Source: Donghicola sp041224595 (GTDB lineage Bacteria > Pseudomonadota > Alphaproteobacteria > Rhodobacterales > Rhodobacteraceae). Taken from it: 14,645 nt of DNA. Where the stretch lies: contig NZ_JBGFGN010000102.1 in assembly GCF_041224595.1 (NCBI RefSeq), forward strand, positions 1 through 14,645. The letters are read 5' to 3'. A model generated the notes under the pieces. That model made no database searches. It saw only the letters and a program-made list of their open reading frames with translations, and was not told the origin of the DNA. This document shows, one piece after another, positions 1 through 6,935 of this stretch. The translations under genes were made by a program, and so were the position numbers. How positions within the stretch are numbered: the stretch's first letter is position 1; every line of letters starts with the position of its first letter.

Positions 1-88
1 ACAGTTCAGCCAGCGTCATCTCTTCGCGGATCGCTTCCAAGGCGACCTTCGCCTTGAAATCAGGTGAGTGGTTCTTTCTCTTTGCCAT
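1..88 (-). CDS. IS3-family transposase OrfA, N-terminal fragment
   Basis: Twenty-nine codons are visible on the minus strand, starting with ATG at 88-86 and running off the left edge. The peptide begins MAKRKNHSPDFKAKVALEA and goes on to a MTLAEL segment. This is the usual opening of the OrfA helix-turn-helix protein of IS3-family elements, which binds the element ends and is normally joined to the OrfB DDE integrase by programmed frameshifting. A purine-rich AAAGAGA lies about 10 bases upstream as a plausible ribosome binding site. The family call rests on recognising the N-terminal motif. The subgroup cannot be assigned from so short a piece. Confidence 0.75.
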   Translation of the reverse strand, partial: MAKRKNHSPDFKAKVALEAIREEMTLAEL

Positions 89-149
89 TGTAGATCGTCT
101 CTTTCATCAGGCGACCCATCTTAAACTCTGGTCCGAAATTCTGCGACCA
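1..149 (-). mobile_element. IS3-family insertion sequence, left end (partial)
   Basis: The first 149 bases look like the left terminus of an IS3-family element that continues beyond the window. An orfA start is read on the minus strand from position 88. About 60 bases outside it, the minus strand reads TGGTCGCAGAATTTCGGACCA (minus-strand equivalent of 129-149), which starts with the TG typical of IS3 termini. Directly outside, at 150, a serine-recombinase reading frame begins, so 149/150 is the best guess for the insertion boundary. The right end, the target duplication and the intactness of orfB cannot be seen. The boundary is inferred from where recombinase homology stops and may be off by a few bases. 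Confidence 0.6.
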
Positions 150-364
150 CCTCTCTTCCCGGTGGCAGGATCCTTGACGTAGGTTTGCCGGTTCCAGACC
201 TGGCGCCCGATATAGAGCTCATTGTTCAGGATCCCGGTGCCCCGCTTCCGGCTGCCATAAATGGTCGAGCCCCCCCAGTACTTGCTCGAGGGGGAAATCC
301 CTTCGCCATCGAGGGAGCCGACGATGTTTCGGGGGCTTTGGCCTGCTGGCTTGAAGATCTGCGC
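150..364 (-). pseudogene. serine recombinase (resolvase/invertase family) remnant
   Basis: Minus-strand translation of this stretch gives about 70 residues of the conserved 'Recombinase' domain of large serine recombinases. It includes SPRNIVGSLDGEGISP, then WGGSTIYGSRKRGTG, ILNNELYIGRQVWNR and VKDPATGKR. This domain lies C-terminal to the catalytic resolvase domain and helps bind DNA. The frame meets a TAA at 365-367 on its 5' side. On its 3' side it is cut at the IS3-family end near 149. The catalytic serine domain and the C-terminal zinc/coiled-coil part are both missing, so this is a fragment. It suggests that the locus once held an integrative element, phage or transposon recombinase that was later broken up. 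Confidence 0.75.
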
Positions 365-488
365 TTAGTGCGCGCACTCGCCTTGTCCAGTCAGTTTTTC
401 TCACGACTAAGTGTCAGGAGTAGGGAAACTTTTCGCGCTCTGGGGCCGTGAAGAGGGTACTTGGTACATATTGGAGGAGCGCGTTACC

Positions 489-1790
489 ATGGCCCATCTA
501 GGATCATCCTATTCATCGTATAACACCTTTTTGAATGGTGCAGATGCCTTCTGGACACTTGATCTGGCAGCGATGAACAACTCTGGCGTGACAGGCGATG
601 TCCTGCTCGCTGTAAATACAGAAGAGGATGGCACACGCTATCTGAATGTTTCGATCAATGCGGCTGGTTTGACACCGAACGTCCAGCACGCACAGCACAT
701 CCACGGTACGTTCGACGAAGATGGTAATCCGACCGACGCGCGGATGCCTGTTGTGTCTGATGACGCGGATCAGGACGGCTTCATCGAGGTTCTCGAGGGC
801 CTTGCCGCTTATGGCGACATCATTCTGACACTAACAGACGGTGATGGCGTTCTGCCTACTACGCGTTCGGACGGCACGCTGACATACATTCAGTCTTTTG
901 ACCTTGGCGACGACTCGAACTTTGGCAGCCCTGTAAGCGGGAATGATTATACTGCGGATGATCTAATGCCCTTGGTGAACCGTGAAATCGTGCTTCATGG
1001 TCAGAACGTAGGCGCCGGCTTTGGCGCCGGAACCGAGGGTGAAATCGACGGCACGCAGGACGGCTTCGTTGGCTTTCTGCCTGTGGCGTCTGGCGAGATC
1101 GAGATGACCACCCAAGAGCAGGCTTTGGATATCCTCGAGGATCAGTTCGAGCGTGCGTCTGATTTCGAACGTCTCCGGGCGGGAGATGACATTTACGACG
1201 CCGGTCTTGGCGATGACACCGTCTATGGTGGGTCTGGAAGCGACCGTATTCGCGGCGGCGCAGATGACGATATGCTCTTTGGTCGTACTGAAAATGACGT
1301 CCTGCGGGGTGATGACGGTGCGGACCATTTGGTTGGCAATCAGGGCCAAGACCGCTTGTTTGGTGGTGACGGCGGTGACCACTTGTACGGCAACCTTGGC
1401 GCGGACGATCTGAACGGCGGGCAAGGCAATGACATGCTGTTTGGCAACCAAGGCAATGACGCGCTGAACGGCGGCGCGGGCCGCGATATGCTGAGTGGTC
1501 AAAAAGGGGACGATGTGCTGACGGGCGGCAATGGCGGCGACGTGCTGAGCGGGGGTCAGGGTTGGGACGAGTTCGTCTATAACGACCTGAGCGAAGGCAA
1601 CGACACGATCACCGACTTCGAGGATGGCATGGACCTGATCAGCCTGAGCAATCTGGGTCTCGACTTTGATGACCTAGCGATCTCTTCGGCAAATGATGGA
1701 AGCGACGCTCTGGTCGAGTTCGGAACGACGTCGATCCTATTGAACGGTGTCACCGTGGGTGAATTGGATCAAAGCGACTTTGTCTTCTGA
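489..1790 (+). CDS. Secreted CHRD-like and RTX calcium-binding repeat protein
   Basis: This 433-residue protein is probably exported by a type I secretion system. ATG 489 is chosen because GGAGG at 474-478 sits just upstream; a longer in-frame ORF from 411 lacks such a site. Residues about 20-215 resemble a CHRD (chordin-like) domain, with an HAQHIHG motif, a DADQDGF segment and a later REIVLHG motif. Residues about 240-360 carry roughly a dozen nonapeptide RTX repeats of the GGxGxDxLxG type (for example GGQGNDMLFGNQGND), which fold into a calcium-bound beta-roll outside the cell. The last 70 residues (DEFVYNDLSEGNDTITDF and on to DFVF) match the usual uncleaved C-terminal secretion signal of RTX proteins. 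No N-terminal signal peptide is visible, as expected for this route. No TolC, HlyB or HlyD gene is nearby. The role of the CHRD part in bacteria is unknown. Confidence 0.88.
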   Translation: MAHLGSSYSSYNTFLNGADAFWTLDLAAMNNSGVTGDVLLAVNTEEDGTRYLNVSINAAGLTPNVQHAQHIHGTFDEDGNPTDARMPVVSDDADQDGFIEVLEGLAAYGDIILTLTDGDGVLPTTRSDGTLTYIQSFDLGDDSNFGSPVSGNDYTADDLMPLVNREIVLHGQNVGAGFGAGTEGEIDGTQDGFVGFLPVASGEIEMTTQEQALDILEDQFERASDFERLRAGDDIYDAGLGDDTVYGGSGSDRIRGGADDDMLFGRTENDVLRGDDGADHLVGNQGQDRLFGGDGGDHLYGNLGADDLNGGQGNDMLFGNQGNDALNGGAGRDMLSGQKGDDVLTGGNGGDVLSGGQGWDEFVYNDLSEGNDTITDFEDGMDLISLSNLGLDFDDLAISSANDGSDALVEFGTTSILLNGVTVGELDQSDFVF

Positions 1791-1820
1791 TTTCATCGGA
1801 TCGCTGTAATCCGTGCGATC

Positions 1821-1850
1821 AAGAGCAGGCCGAGTGATTGGCCTGCTCTT
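1821..1850. terminator. Hairpin terminator between convergent genes
   Basis: AAGAGCAGGCC (1821-1831) and GGCCTGCTCTT (1840-1850) form a perfect 11-bp stem with an 8-base loop. On the plus strand the stem runs into TTTACTTTT, which suits rho-independent termination of the RTX gene that stops at 1790. The minus-strand chemoreceptor gene stops at 1862, so the same hairpin may also end that transcript, though the minus-strand side is poor in T. Confidence 0.8.
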
Positions 1851-1861
1851 TACTTTTGGGT

Positions 1862-3556
1862 CTACTGACGATTCATCGTGGCAAGCAGTTGCGCAATCTG
1901 AGATCGGCTGAACTGCTGATTGCCGATCGTTATGGTCTCGGCCTCAGAAACCGCGTGGGGACGCTGTTTCAAGGTTAACTGGTCCAGGATACGCGACATC
2001 GTTTTGGCTGAATCGTTCAGCTCTCGCGATGTGCCCGCCAGCTGTTCGGACTGTGCAGAGGCCGCTTGCCCCATCTTTGCCAGCTCGTTGACAGCCATGG
2101 CGATCTGGCTGACGCCCTTGGACTGCTGCATCGAAGATTCAGCGATGTCCGTCGTGCTACTCTCGAGCTTTGCGATGTTTTCGGCAATTGTGCCAAAGGC
2201 TTCGCGTGTCTCGACAGCGGAATTTACACCGTCATTGACCAATCGAGACGTGGTATCGATCAGGTCAGCGGTTTCGCTCGCTGCTTTCGCTGATCTGCCG
2301 GCCAAGCTGCGAACCTCTTGCGCGACGACTGCAAATCCGCGGCCATGACTGCCTGCGCGTGCGGCCTCGACCGCTGCATTCAGAGCCAGCAAATTGGTCT
2401 GGAACGCAATTTCATCAATGGCTTTGATGATTTTGCTGATGTCTTGAGAAGCGCTTGCAATCTCCTGCATTGAGTGATGCATGCGCTCCACCCGCTCTCT
2501 ACCATCCTCTGAAATCTGGCGGGTTTCGGATGCAAAGGCGCTCATGGATTGCGCCGACTGCGAGTTTGCGGCCGTCAGATTGTCGGTCTCTTCGATCGAA
2601 GCGGAAATTTGGTCAATCGATGCTGACTGCTCTTGGGCCAACGCGGCAAGGGCTTGGGCGGAGTCGCTCACCGAGTCAGCCCCGTTTGTTGTGATGCTCG
2701 TTTGATGTTTGATATCACCGAAACGTCTGTTCAACCCTTCGACCGCTTGGGCAAAGCTGGAAATGATCTCGCGGTAGGCGCCGTCGAAGGCTTCGGGGCG
2801 AATATCCTGATCCAGATCGCCGTTCACGATGGCAGCGGACAGGCGCTGGATTTCAGAGACAACGCCGGAAAATGCGCTCCTGATCTCCTCGATGGCTTCG
2901 TTGATAAAGACGCGGTCACCAGATAGCGGCGGGAACGCATACTCGAAGTCGCCACGGGAAAAGGCGTTCATGCAGGCGATGATCGATTTCTTGGTGTTGA
3001 TGTGGTCCTGAACCATTTGGTTTACCCGGCGGCCTACTTGGCCATAGGTGTCATCCAGATCCTCGTGGGCGATGAAGTCATTGATGAAGCCGTCCAGATG
3101 GCGTTCGGCCATGCCGTTGACGCGGCGGATCAACTCGTCCAGCTGCCAGCGATCCCGCAGGATTTCCGTCTGGTCCTGCCATTCCACAAGGATCAGGGCT
3201 AGCTTGCCATCCGGACTAAACTTGGGTGACGCGCGAAACATCAGGCTTTTTCCGCCGATGGTGAATTTCCCGACGTGGGGCGATTTGAGCGCGTCCAGAA
3301 TGCGGCGTTGGTGCACGGGATTTTTGTGAAATACGTCGATGGTTTTCCCGAGCACCTCTTTGGCGCGGAAGTCGGGCAGGTCGCGGCGGATGTCATCCTC
3401 GATCGCCGCAAACATCGCGAGCGCCGCATCGTTGACATAGCGAATAACAAAATCCGCATCAGCAACCATCATTGGATTGCCGAGCAGACTCATCGCATCC
3501 GTTGCGAGCAGAGTATTCAGTTCGTTGTTGGGCTCAAGGCCAGTGTCAAGCGCCAT
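1862..3556 (-). CDS. Cytosolic methyl-accepting chemotaxis protein with PAS and HAMP-like domains
   Basis: This 564-residue chemoreceptor has no transmembrane segment, so it should sense an internal signal. ATG 3556 (MALDTGLEPN) is chosen because AGAGGA lies about 8 bases upstream; the longer frame to 3748 reads into unrelated IS debris. Residues about 20-130 form a PAS domain (NPMMVADADFVIRYVND, later FRASPKFSPDGK). Residues about 185-280 look like tandem HAMP-type helices (MNAFSRGDFEY and IVNGDLDQDI). Residues about 290-525 are the signalling coiled coil, with the invariant hairpin tip IDEIAFQTNLLALNAAVEAA and GRGFAVVAQEVRSLA that contacts CheA and CheW. The C-terminal tail (TITIGNQQFSRSQIAQLL) has no CheR-tethering pentapeptide. 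No che genes are in the window, so it would feed a pathway encoded elsewhere. The PAS ligand is unknown. Confidence 0.93.
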   Translation of the reverse strand: MALDTGLEPNNELNTLLATDAMSLLGNPMMVADADFVIRYVNDAALAMFAAIEDDIRRDLPDFRAKEVLGKTIDVFHKNPVHQRRILDALKSPHVGKFTIGGKSLMFRASPKFSPDGKLALILVEWQDQTEILRDRWQLDELIRRVNGMAERHLDGFINDFIAHEDLDDTYGQVGRRVNQMVQDHINTKKSIIACMNAFSRGDFEYAFPPLSGDRVFINEAIEEIRSAFSGVVSEIQRLSAAIVNGDLDQDIRPEAFDGAYREIISSFAQAVEGLNRRFGDIKHQTSITTNGADSVSDSAQALAALAQEQSASIDQISASIEETDNLTAANSQSAQSMSAFASETRQISEDGRERVERMHHSMQEIASASQDISKIIKAIDEIAFQTNLLALNAAVEAARAGSHGRGFAVVAQEVRSLAGRSAKAASETADLIDTTSRLVNDGVNSAVETREAFGTIAENIAKLESSTTDIAESSMQQSKGVSQIAMAVNELAKMGQAASAQSEQLAGTSRELNDSAKTMSRILDQLTLKQRPHAVSEAETITIGNQQFSRSQIAQLLATMNRQ

Positions 3557-3790
3557 GGTCTCATCCTCTTGCAAATCCGCAGGAGGACATATCGCTGATG
3601 GTTTTGTTGACACCGCTTCGGAAGGCTGGCCGCCGTGAGGCATTTGACTAGCAGGGGTTATGCTTTGGGATATGCTATGAAGGTTGTGAAACCTCAGTAA
3701 GGCGCTTGTTTTGCCATGCATAGGCCGCCCGAGATTTGGACTAGGCATCGTCGTAGGTCAGCCGCAGATGCTGCTCTGGTATGATCGGCT

Positions 3791-3806
3791 CCGCCACTAG
3801 TGGCGG
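3791..3806. repeat. 16-bp perfect palindrome
   Basis: CCGCCACTAGTGGCGG reads identically on both strands. It lies inside the IS3-like relic, 235 bases upstream of the chemoreceptor start and 324 bases upstream of the dehydrogenase start. It could be a protein-binding dyad, a leftover of an element end, or chance in GC-rich DNA. No second copy is apparent in the window. Confidence 0.5.
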
Positions 3807-3812
3807 GTCGTG

Positions 3813-3926
3813 TCAGTGCGGCTGGTCGCCAAGAGCCGAACGAGTGCGCCGATGGTGGTAGAAGTGCATCCATTTCCGGAAGGCTGTGTCCGTCTCTGAT
3901 CTGGTCTCCCAGCCATGCAGATATAC
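3813..3926 (-). pseudogene. Decayed IS3-family transposase OrfB, C-terminal fragment
   Basis: The minus strand encodes 37 residues containing VYLHGWETRSETDTAF, then RKWMHFYHHRRTRSALG, and ends at a TGA at 3813-3815. The pattern of an aromatic FYHHRR motif followed by SALG matches the extreme C terminus of IS3-family DDE integrases (consensus FYNxRRPHSALG). The usual proline after RR is threonine, and the frame stops earlier than normal. A PPLVAEPIIPEQ-like continuation can still be read beyond the stop to about 3745. No catalytic residues or terminal repeats remain. This is a relic, not a working element. Confidence 0.6.
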
Positions 3927-4129
3927 GCGATGTCCGCAGGCTCATTCGAGGCAGGCAGCAACAGCGAAGATAACCTGTTTGAGCACGGCAGGTTTGCGAT
4001 CCGTTGGCCCTTTCGCCCCTAGCGCGATCGCGAAAATTGGCAATCAACCGGTCGTGATCGAGGTCCAAGGAACGTGCTTTGGGACAGGCACGTTGGGGCC
4101 GCAGACATTGAATTACGAAAGGACATCTC

Positions 4130-5527
4130 ATGAAGGACTCGCATCGTCCCGACCGCGCTATGACCACCACCAATCCGGCCACGGAAGAAGTGCTCGACAC
4201 CTATCCGTTGATGTCAGATGACGAGATGATCTCGGCGCTAGAGGCATGTCACGCTGCTTTCGAAGAGTGGCGCCTGAAGTCCCACAAGGATCGCGGCGAG
4301 GTTCTGAAAGCGATCGGCGCGAAGCTGCGTGATCGCAAGGAAGAGTTCGCCAAGCTGATGACCCAAGAAATGGGCAAGCGCTTGCAGGACAGCCGCGACG
4401 AGATTGATCTGTGTGCTGCCATTTGCGACTGGACCGCAGAGGCAGGCCCCGAGGTTCTGGCCGATGAGACGCGCGATCTGCAAGACGGGCGCAAGGGTAC
4501 GATCACCAAGGCGCCGATCGGCGTTATTTACGGCATCCAACCGTGGAATTTCCCTGCCTACCAAGCGGTACGCTACGCAATCGCGAACTTGATGGCGGGT
4601 AACGGTGTCCTGCTGAAGCACGCAGAGATTTGCACGGGTTCTGGACTGATGCTGAAAGAGGTTTTCGAAGAGGCTAGTCTGCCCAAAAACCTGTTCACTG
4701 TCATGCTCATTGATCACGACCAGTCGGACGAACTTATCGGCCACAAGTTGGTGCGCGGCGTGACCATGACCGGCAGCGCCAAGTCCGGCAGCATCATCGC
4801 CGCCAAAGCTGGCGAGCACCTGAAGAAAACCGTGATGGAGCTAGGCTCGAACGACGCCTATCTGGTGCTAGAGGACGCGGATATTGAACTGGCGGCGAAA
4901 ACCTGCGTTGCGGGCCGCATTTACAACAACGGGCAGACTTGCGTGAACGCCAAACGCTTTATCGTGGCGGACAAGGTCTATGATGACTTTGTCGAAGGCT
5001 ACGTCAAGGCGATGGGCCATGTGACTCTCGGCGATCCCACCGCAGAGGATACTGACCTTGGTCCGATGGCGCGCAAGGATCTGCGCGAGACACTGCATGA
5101 TCAGGTCAAGAAATCCGTGGACAAGGGGGCCAAGATTGCGGTTGGCGGCGAGATGCCAGAGCGCACCGGCTATTACTATCCCGCGACCGTGCTGACCGAC
5201 GTAAAGCCCGGGCAACCAGCCTATGACGAAGAACTCTTTGGTCCCGTCGCGTCGGTTATCCGCGCCAAGGATGACGAAGACGCCATGCGCATTGCCAACG
5301 ACAGTCGCTTTGGTCTGGGTGGTGGCATTTTTAGCCGTGACGAAAAGCGCGCGCACGAGTTGGCCAAAACGCATTTCGACACGGGAATGGTGTTTATCAA
5401 CCACTTCAACCTTGCCACGCCGGAAATGCCGTTCGGTGGTGTGAAGGACAGTGGCTATGGCCGCGAACACGGCGGCTTTGGTATGACCGAATTCATCAAC
5501 GCCAAGGCCATCACGTTGCCTGGCTAA
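4130..5527 (+). CDS. NAD(P)-dependent succinate-semialdehyde dehydrogenase, Sad/YneI-like
   Basis: This 465-residue aldehyde dehydrogenase is close in length and motif order to E. coli Sad (YneI), which oxidises succinate semialdehyde to succinate. The start at 4130 has AAAGGA about 7 bases upstream; the internal ATG at 4160 has no such site. Visible landmarks are PWNFPAYQ (oxyanion-hole Asn140), LLKHAEICTG (cofactor-binding Lys163), MTGSAKSG (Rossmann loop), MELGSNDAY with general-base Glu237, GQTCVNAKRF with nucleophile Cys271, EELFGPVASV and the C-terminal FGGVKDSGYGREHG. All catalytic positions are present, so it should be active. No transaminase or polyamine-degradation gene adjoins it. 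The family accepts several semialdehydes, so the physiological substrate is inferred. Confidence 0.9.
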   Translation: MKDSHRPDRAMTTTNPATEEVLDTYPLMSDDEMISALEACHAAFEEWRLKSHKDRGEVLKAIGAKLRDRKEEFAKLMTQEMGKRLQDSRDEIDLCAAICDWTAEAGPEVLADETRDLQDGRKGTITKAPIGVIYGIQPWNFPAYQAVRYAIANLMAGNGVLLKHAEICTGSGLMLKEVFEEASLPKNLFTVMLIDHDQSDELIGHKLVRGVTMTGSAKSGSIIAAKAGEHLKKTVMELGSNDAYLVLEDADIELAAKTCVAGRIYNNGQTCVNAKRFIVADKVYDDFVEGYVKAMGHVTLGDPTAEDTDLGPMARKDLRETLHDQVKKSVDKGAKIAVGGEMPERTGYYYPATVLTDVKPGQPAYDEELFGPVASVIRAKDDEDAMRIANDSRFGLGGGIFSRDEKRAHELAKTHFDTGMVFINHFNLATPEMPFGGVKDSGYGREHGGFGMTEFINAKAITLPG

Positions 5528-5543
5528 GGCGAAATGAAAAAGA

Positions 5544-5577
5544 AAAAAGGCGGGGGCCACGATGCCTCCGCCTTTTT
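5544..5577 (+). terminator. Rho-independent terminator of the dehydrogenase gene
   Basis: AAAAAGGCGGGGGC (5544-5557) pairs with GCCTCCGCCTTTTT (5564-5577) to give a 14-bp stem with one G-T wobble and a 6-base loop. The closing T run follows a GC-rich core, 16 bases after the stop codon. The A run on the other arm could also give some termination on the minus strand for the convergent DUF982 gene. Confidence 0.88.
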
Positions 5578-5619
5578 GGTGTCAATCAAATGGGGCGGCT
5601 GCAATTGGCCGCGCCCTTT

Positions 5620-5880
5620 TCAAGCGAATTCGTGTTGGTGTTCGGGGCGATATCCAGCCGACAACGCTGCCACGAGGAATGCGTGACGCGCCTCTTCTAC
5701 GGGGGTCATGCACTCCATCGCAGCATCAATCTGCGCCAGCGCCGCATCACGATTGGAGTCTTTGGTCGGCCACTTGCGGCTCAACCAGTAGCGCGCTTTT
5801 TCAATCGTGCTGAAATGTTCGATGCTGCCATCTTGGGGCGTGACCAGGGCCATCGGCTGACCCCATTGAATTTCCATCAT
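5620..5880 (-). CDS. DUF982 family protein
   Basis: An 86-residue protein whose centre and C terminus follow the DUF982 pattern common in Rhizobiales and Rhodobacterales: a glycine and isoleucine pair (DGSIEHFSTIEKA), a central ARYWLSRKWP block, then an alanine-rich helix ending EEARHAFLVAALSAGY. The family has no established function. The start is ATG 5880, or the adjacent ATG at 5877; AAGG at 5889-5892 is 8 bases upstream of the first. An upstream extension to 5919 is possible but lacks a binding site. It is convergent with the dehydrogenase and appears to be its own unit. Just after its stop the minus strand has an imperfect GC-rich hairpin (GGGCGCGGC with GCCGCCCC) and no T run. Confidence 0.8.
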   Translation of the reverse strand: MMEIQWGQPMALVTPQDGSIEHFSTIEKARYWLSRKWPTKDSNRDAALAQIDAAMECMTPVEEARHAFLVAALSAGYRPEHQHEFA

Positions 5881-6050
5881 ATCTTTAACCTTAGTGTGTC
5901 GTCTCGGCGGAGCGGGCAATCGTGCCTAACGCGTCCAACGCCGCGCCCCGACCCATCGGGGGAGGGGGCTATTCTAAAAAAATCTCGCTGCGCAGTGATT
6001 GGATCCGCCTGTTAAAGCATGGGACCCGATGCGCCAATCTAGGGGATCCG

Positions 6051-6083
6051 TTGCCCGATCAACCCTGTGGATCGACCGGGCAA
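6051..6083 (-). terminator. Hairpin at the end of the cspA operon
   Basis: On the minus strand TTGCCCGGTCGA pairs with TTGATCGGGCAA to form a 12-bp stem with two G-T wobbles and a 9-base loop. It lies 5 bases after the stop of the 75-residue gene. The wobbles pair only in the minus-strand RNA; on the plus strand they would be A-C mismatches. This polarity fits a structure selected in the cspA transcript. No T run follows, so it may be a 3' stabilising stem or part of a non-canonical terminator. Confidence 0.5.
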
Positions 6084-6088
6084 GGGGA

Positions 6089-6316
6089 TCATTCTGCTTT
6101 GCCGCCGTCGCGGGCTTGCCGTGCGGCCTTGAGCCGAGCGGTCTTTTCCGCCCGCGCTTCGGCTTCCTCGTCGAGGATGCTCCAAGCGGCGGTCGACGTT
6201 TTGTCGATGGCCGTCACCGGCCCGTCGCCTTTTGCGCGCAGAGTGCTGCCGGCGGTCCGGCCTTTTGCTCCGCGGGCCGGAACACCCGCGAGGAGGTCTC
6301 CCAGCACGTCACTCAT
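6089..6316 (-). CDS. Small hypothetical protein coupled to the cold-shock gene
   Basis: A 75-residue protein I do not recognise. It begins MSDVLGDLLAGVPARG, has a basic, low-complexity middle, and ends in a charged, probably helical or coiled-coil stretch (ILDEEAEARAEKTARLKAAR). It has no signal peptide or membrane segment. Its ATG overlaps the stop of the upstream cold-shock gene in an ATGA arrangement, which normally means translational coupling and is the best evidence that it is real. A hairpin follows its stop. An accessory role in the cold or stress response is an inference from position only. It could be a spurious frame if homologues do not share the coupled position. Confidence 0.55.
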   Translation of the reverse strand: MSDVLGDLLAGVPARGAKGRTAGSTLRAKGDGPVTAIDKTSTAAWSILDEEAEARAEKTARLKAARQARDGGKAE

Positions 6317-6519
6317 GCCAGAGCGAGATTGCTGGCAGAAGCGCGACCGTCGCGACCGCTTTCGAGGTCGTAGGTCACTTTTTGTCCGTCATCGAGGCGC
6401 GAGATGCCCGACCGCTCAACGGCGGAAATGTGGACAAAGACGTCTTTGCCGCCGTCGTCTGGCTGGATGAACCCAAAACCTTTGGTGGAATTGAACCATT
6501 TCACGGTGCCATTGGCCAT
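6313..6519 (-). CDS. Cold-shock protein, CspA family
   Basis: A 68-residue single-domain cold-shock protein, the usual size for the family. It binds single-stranded RNA and DNA and acts as an RNA chaperone. The two nucleic-acid-binding motifs are intact: KGFGFI at residues 13-18 (RNP1) and DVFVHIS at 26-32 (RNP2), in a protein starting MANGTVKWFN and ending SASNLALA. The ATG at 6519 is preceded by AAGGAG about 10 bases away. Longer frames to 6855 would not look like a Csp and are rejected. The stop overlaps the ATG of the next gene. The leader upstream contains a hairpin and a tandem repeat that could serve post-transcriptional control. Confidence 0.95.
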   Translation of the reverse strand: MANGTVKWFNSTKGFGFIQPDDGGKDVFVHISAVERSGISRLDDGQKVTYDLESGRDGRASASNLALA

Positions 6520-6570
6520 ATCCGTGGTCTCCTTGATCATGCTGCCCGCGGGACTGCGGCAGCCCGGCAA

Positions 6571-6590
6571 AAGTCGATCCAAGTCGATCA
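6571..6590. repeat. Tandem 10-bp repeat in the cspA leader
   Basis: AAGTCGATCC is followed at once by AAGTCGATCA, differing only at the last base. The pair lies about 50 bases upstream of the cspA start codon, enclosed by CCCGG and CCGGG arms. It could be a protein-binding or structural element of the leader RNA. Confidence 0.45.
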
Positions 6591-6903
6591 ACCGGGACCG
6601 CGAAGGCGGCAGCAGCGTGTCGAAGAGAGATAACGTAAGCTCTGATAAAATGGGGGCTCTGGGGGCTTCTAACAAGGGGGCATTGGTGAAGTTTTCATGA
6701 CAGGCACACATGAGTGAAGTCGGAGTGGTGGACGCGATTGCTTCGAGCGTGATGCGCGTTTGGCCTGCCGGATCAATTATGGCTCTGCGTTTTAGAGGGG
6801 GCCGTGTGCGAGCGCCGACTGCCGTTTTTCGTCGGTTTGTTTCTGGACACGTCAATCGAGATAACTGTTTCGCGCAGGCCTAGGTCACGCTCAACACAGG
6901 TCA

Positions 6904-6935
6904 TTCGGAGGAGCCGATTATTTAACTCCTCCGAA
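6904..6935 (-). terminator. Hairpin after the envelope-protein gene
   Basis: TTCGGAGGAG (6904-6913) and CTCCTCCGAA (6926-6935) form a perfect 10-bp stem with a 12-base A/T-rich loop. It sits 6 bases beyond the stop codon at 6942. A T run on the minus-strand exit side is missing, so the termination mode is unsure, but position and perfection support a transcript-end structure. Confidence 0.65.

Larger units (their letters stand above)
3557..4129. other. Gene-poor gap with IS debris
   Basis: This 573-base gap separates two divergent genes, the chemoreceptor (minus) and the dehydrogenase (plus). Its first part must hold the chemoreceptor promoter, but I see no convincing -35/-10 pair. The middle (about 3745-3926) contains a decayed transposase fragment and a 16-bp perfect palindrome. 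The last 200 bases show no recognisable gene and presumably hold the dehydrogenase promoter. Long open frames cross the gap on both strands, but their translations lack family resemblance apart from the transposase piece. Confidence 0.6.

Noticed and set aside
963..1502. Minus-strand 179-codon frame opposite the RTX gene
   Set aside because: Its repetitive valine/alanine translation is the antisense of the RTX repeats; it has no family resemblance and the plus-strand gene is well supported.
1240..1560. CRISPR-like repetition
   Set aside because: The periodicity is the 27-bp RTX nonapeptide coding repeat, not direct repeats separated by unique spacers.
3557..3748. 64-residue N-terminal extension of the chemoreceptor
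   Set aside because: It runs back into IS debris, while a good ribosome binding site precedes the start at 3556.
3694..4200. 168-codon minus-strand frame across the chemoreceptor/dehydrogenase gap
   Set aside because: It has no family pattern, and the recognisable transposase fragment in this stretch lies in a different frame.
6652..6680. G-quadruplex in the cspA upstream region
   Set aside because: Only three runs of five G are present; a fourth run at a suitable distance is lacking, so it is mentioned only as a composition oddity.
6520..6855. N-terminal extension of the cold-shock protein
   Set aside because: The 68-residue form starting MANGTVKWF is the family length and has AAGGAG in front; the extension is unlike any Csp.
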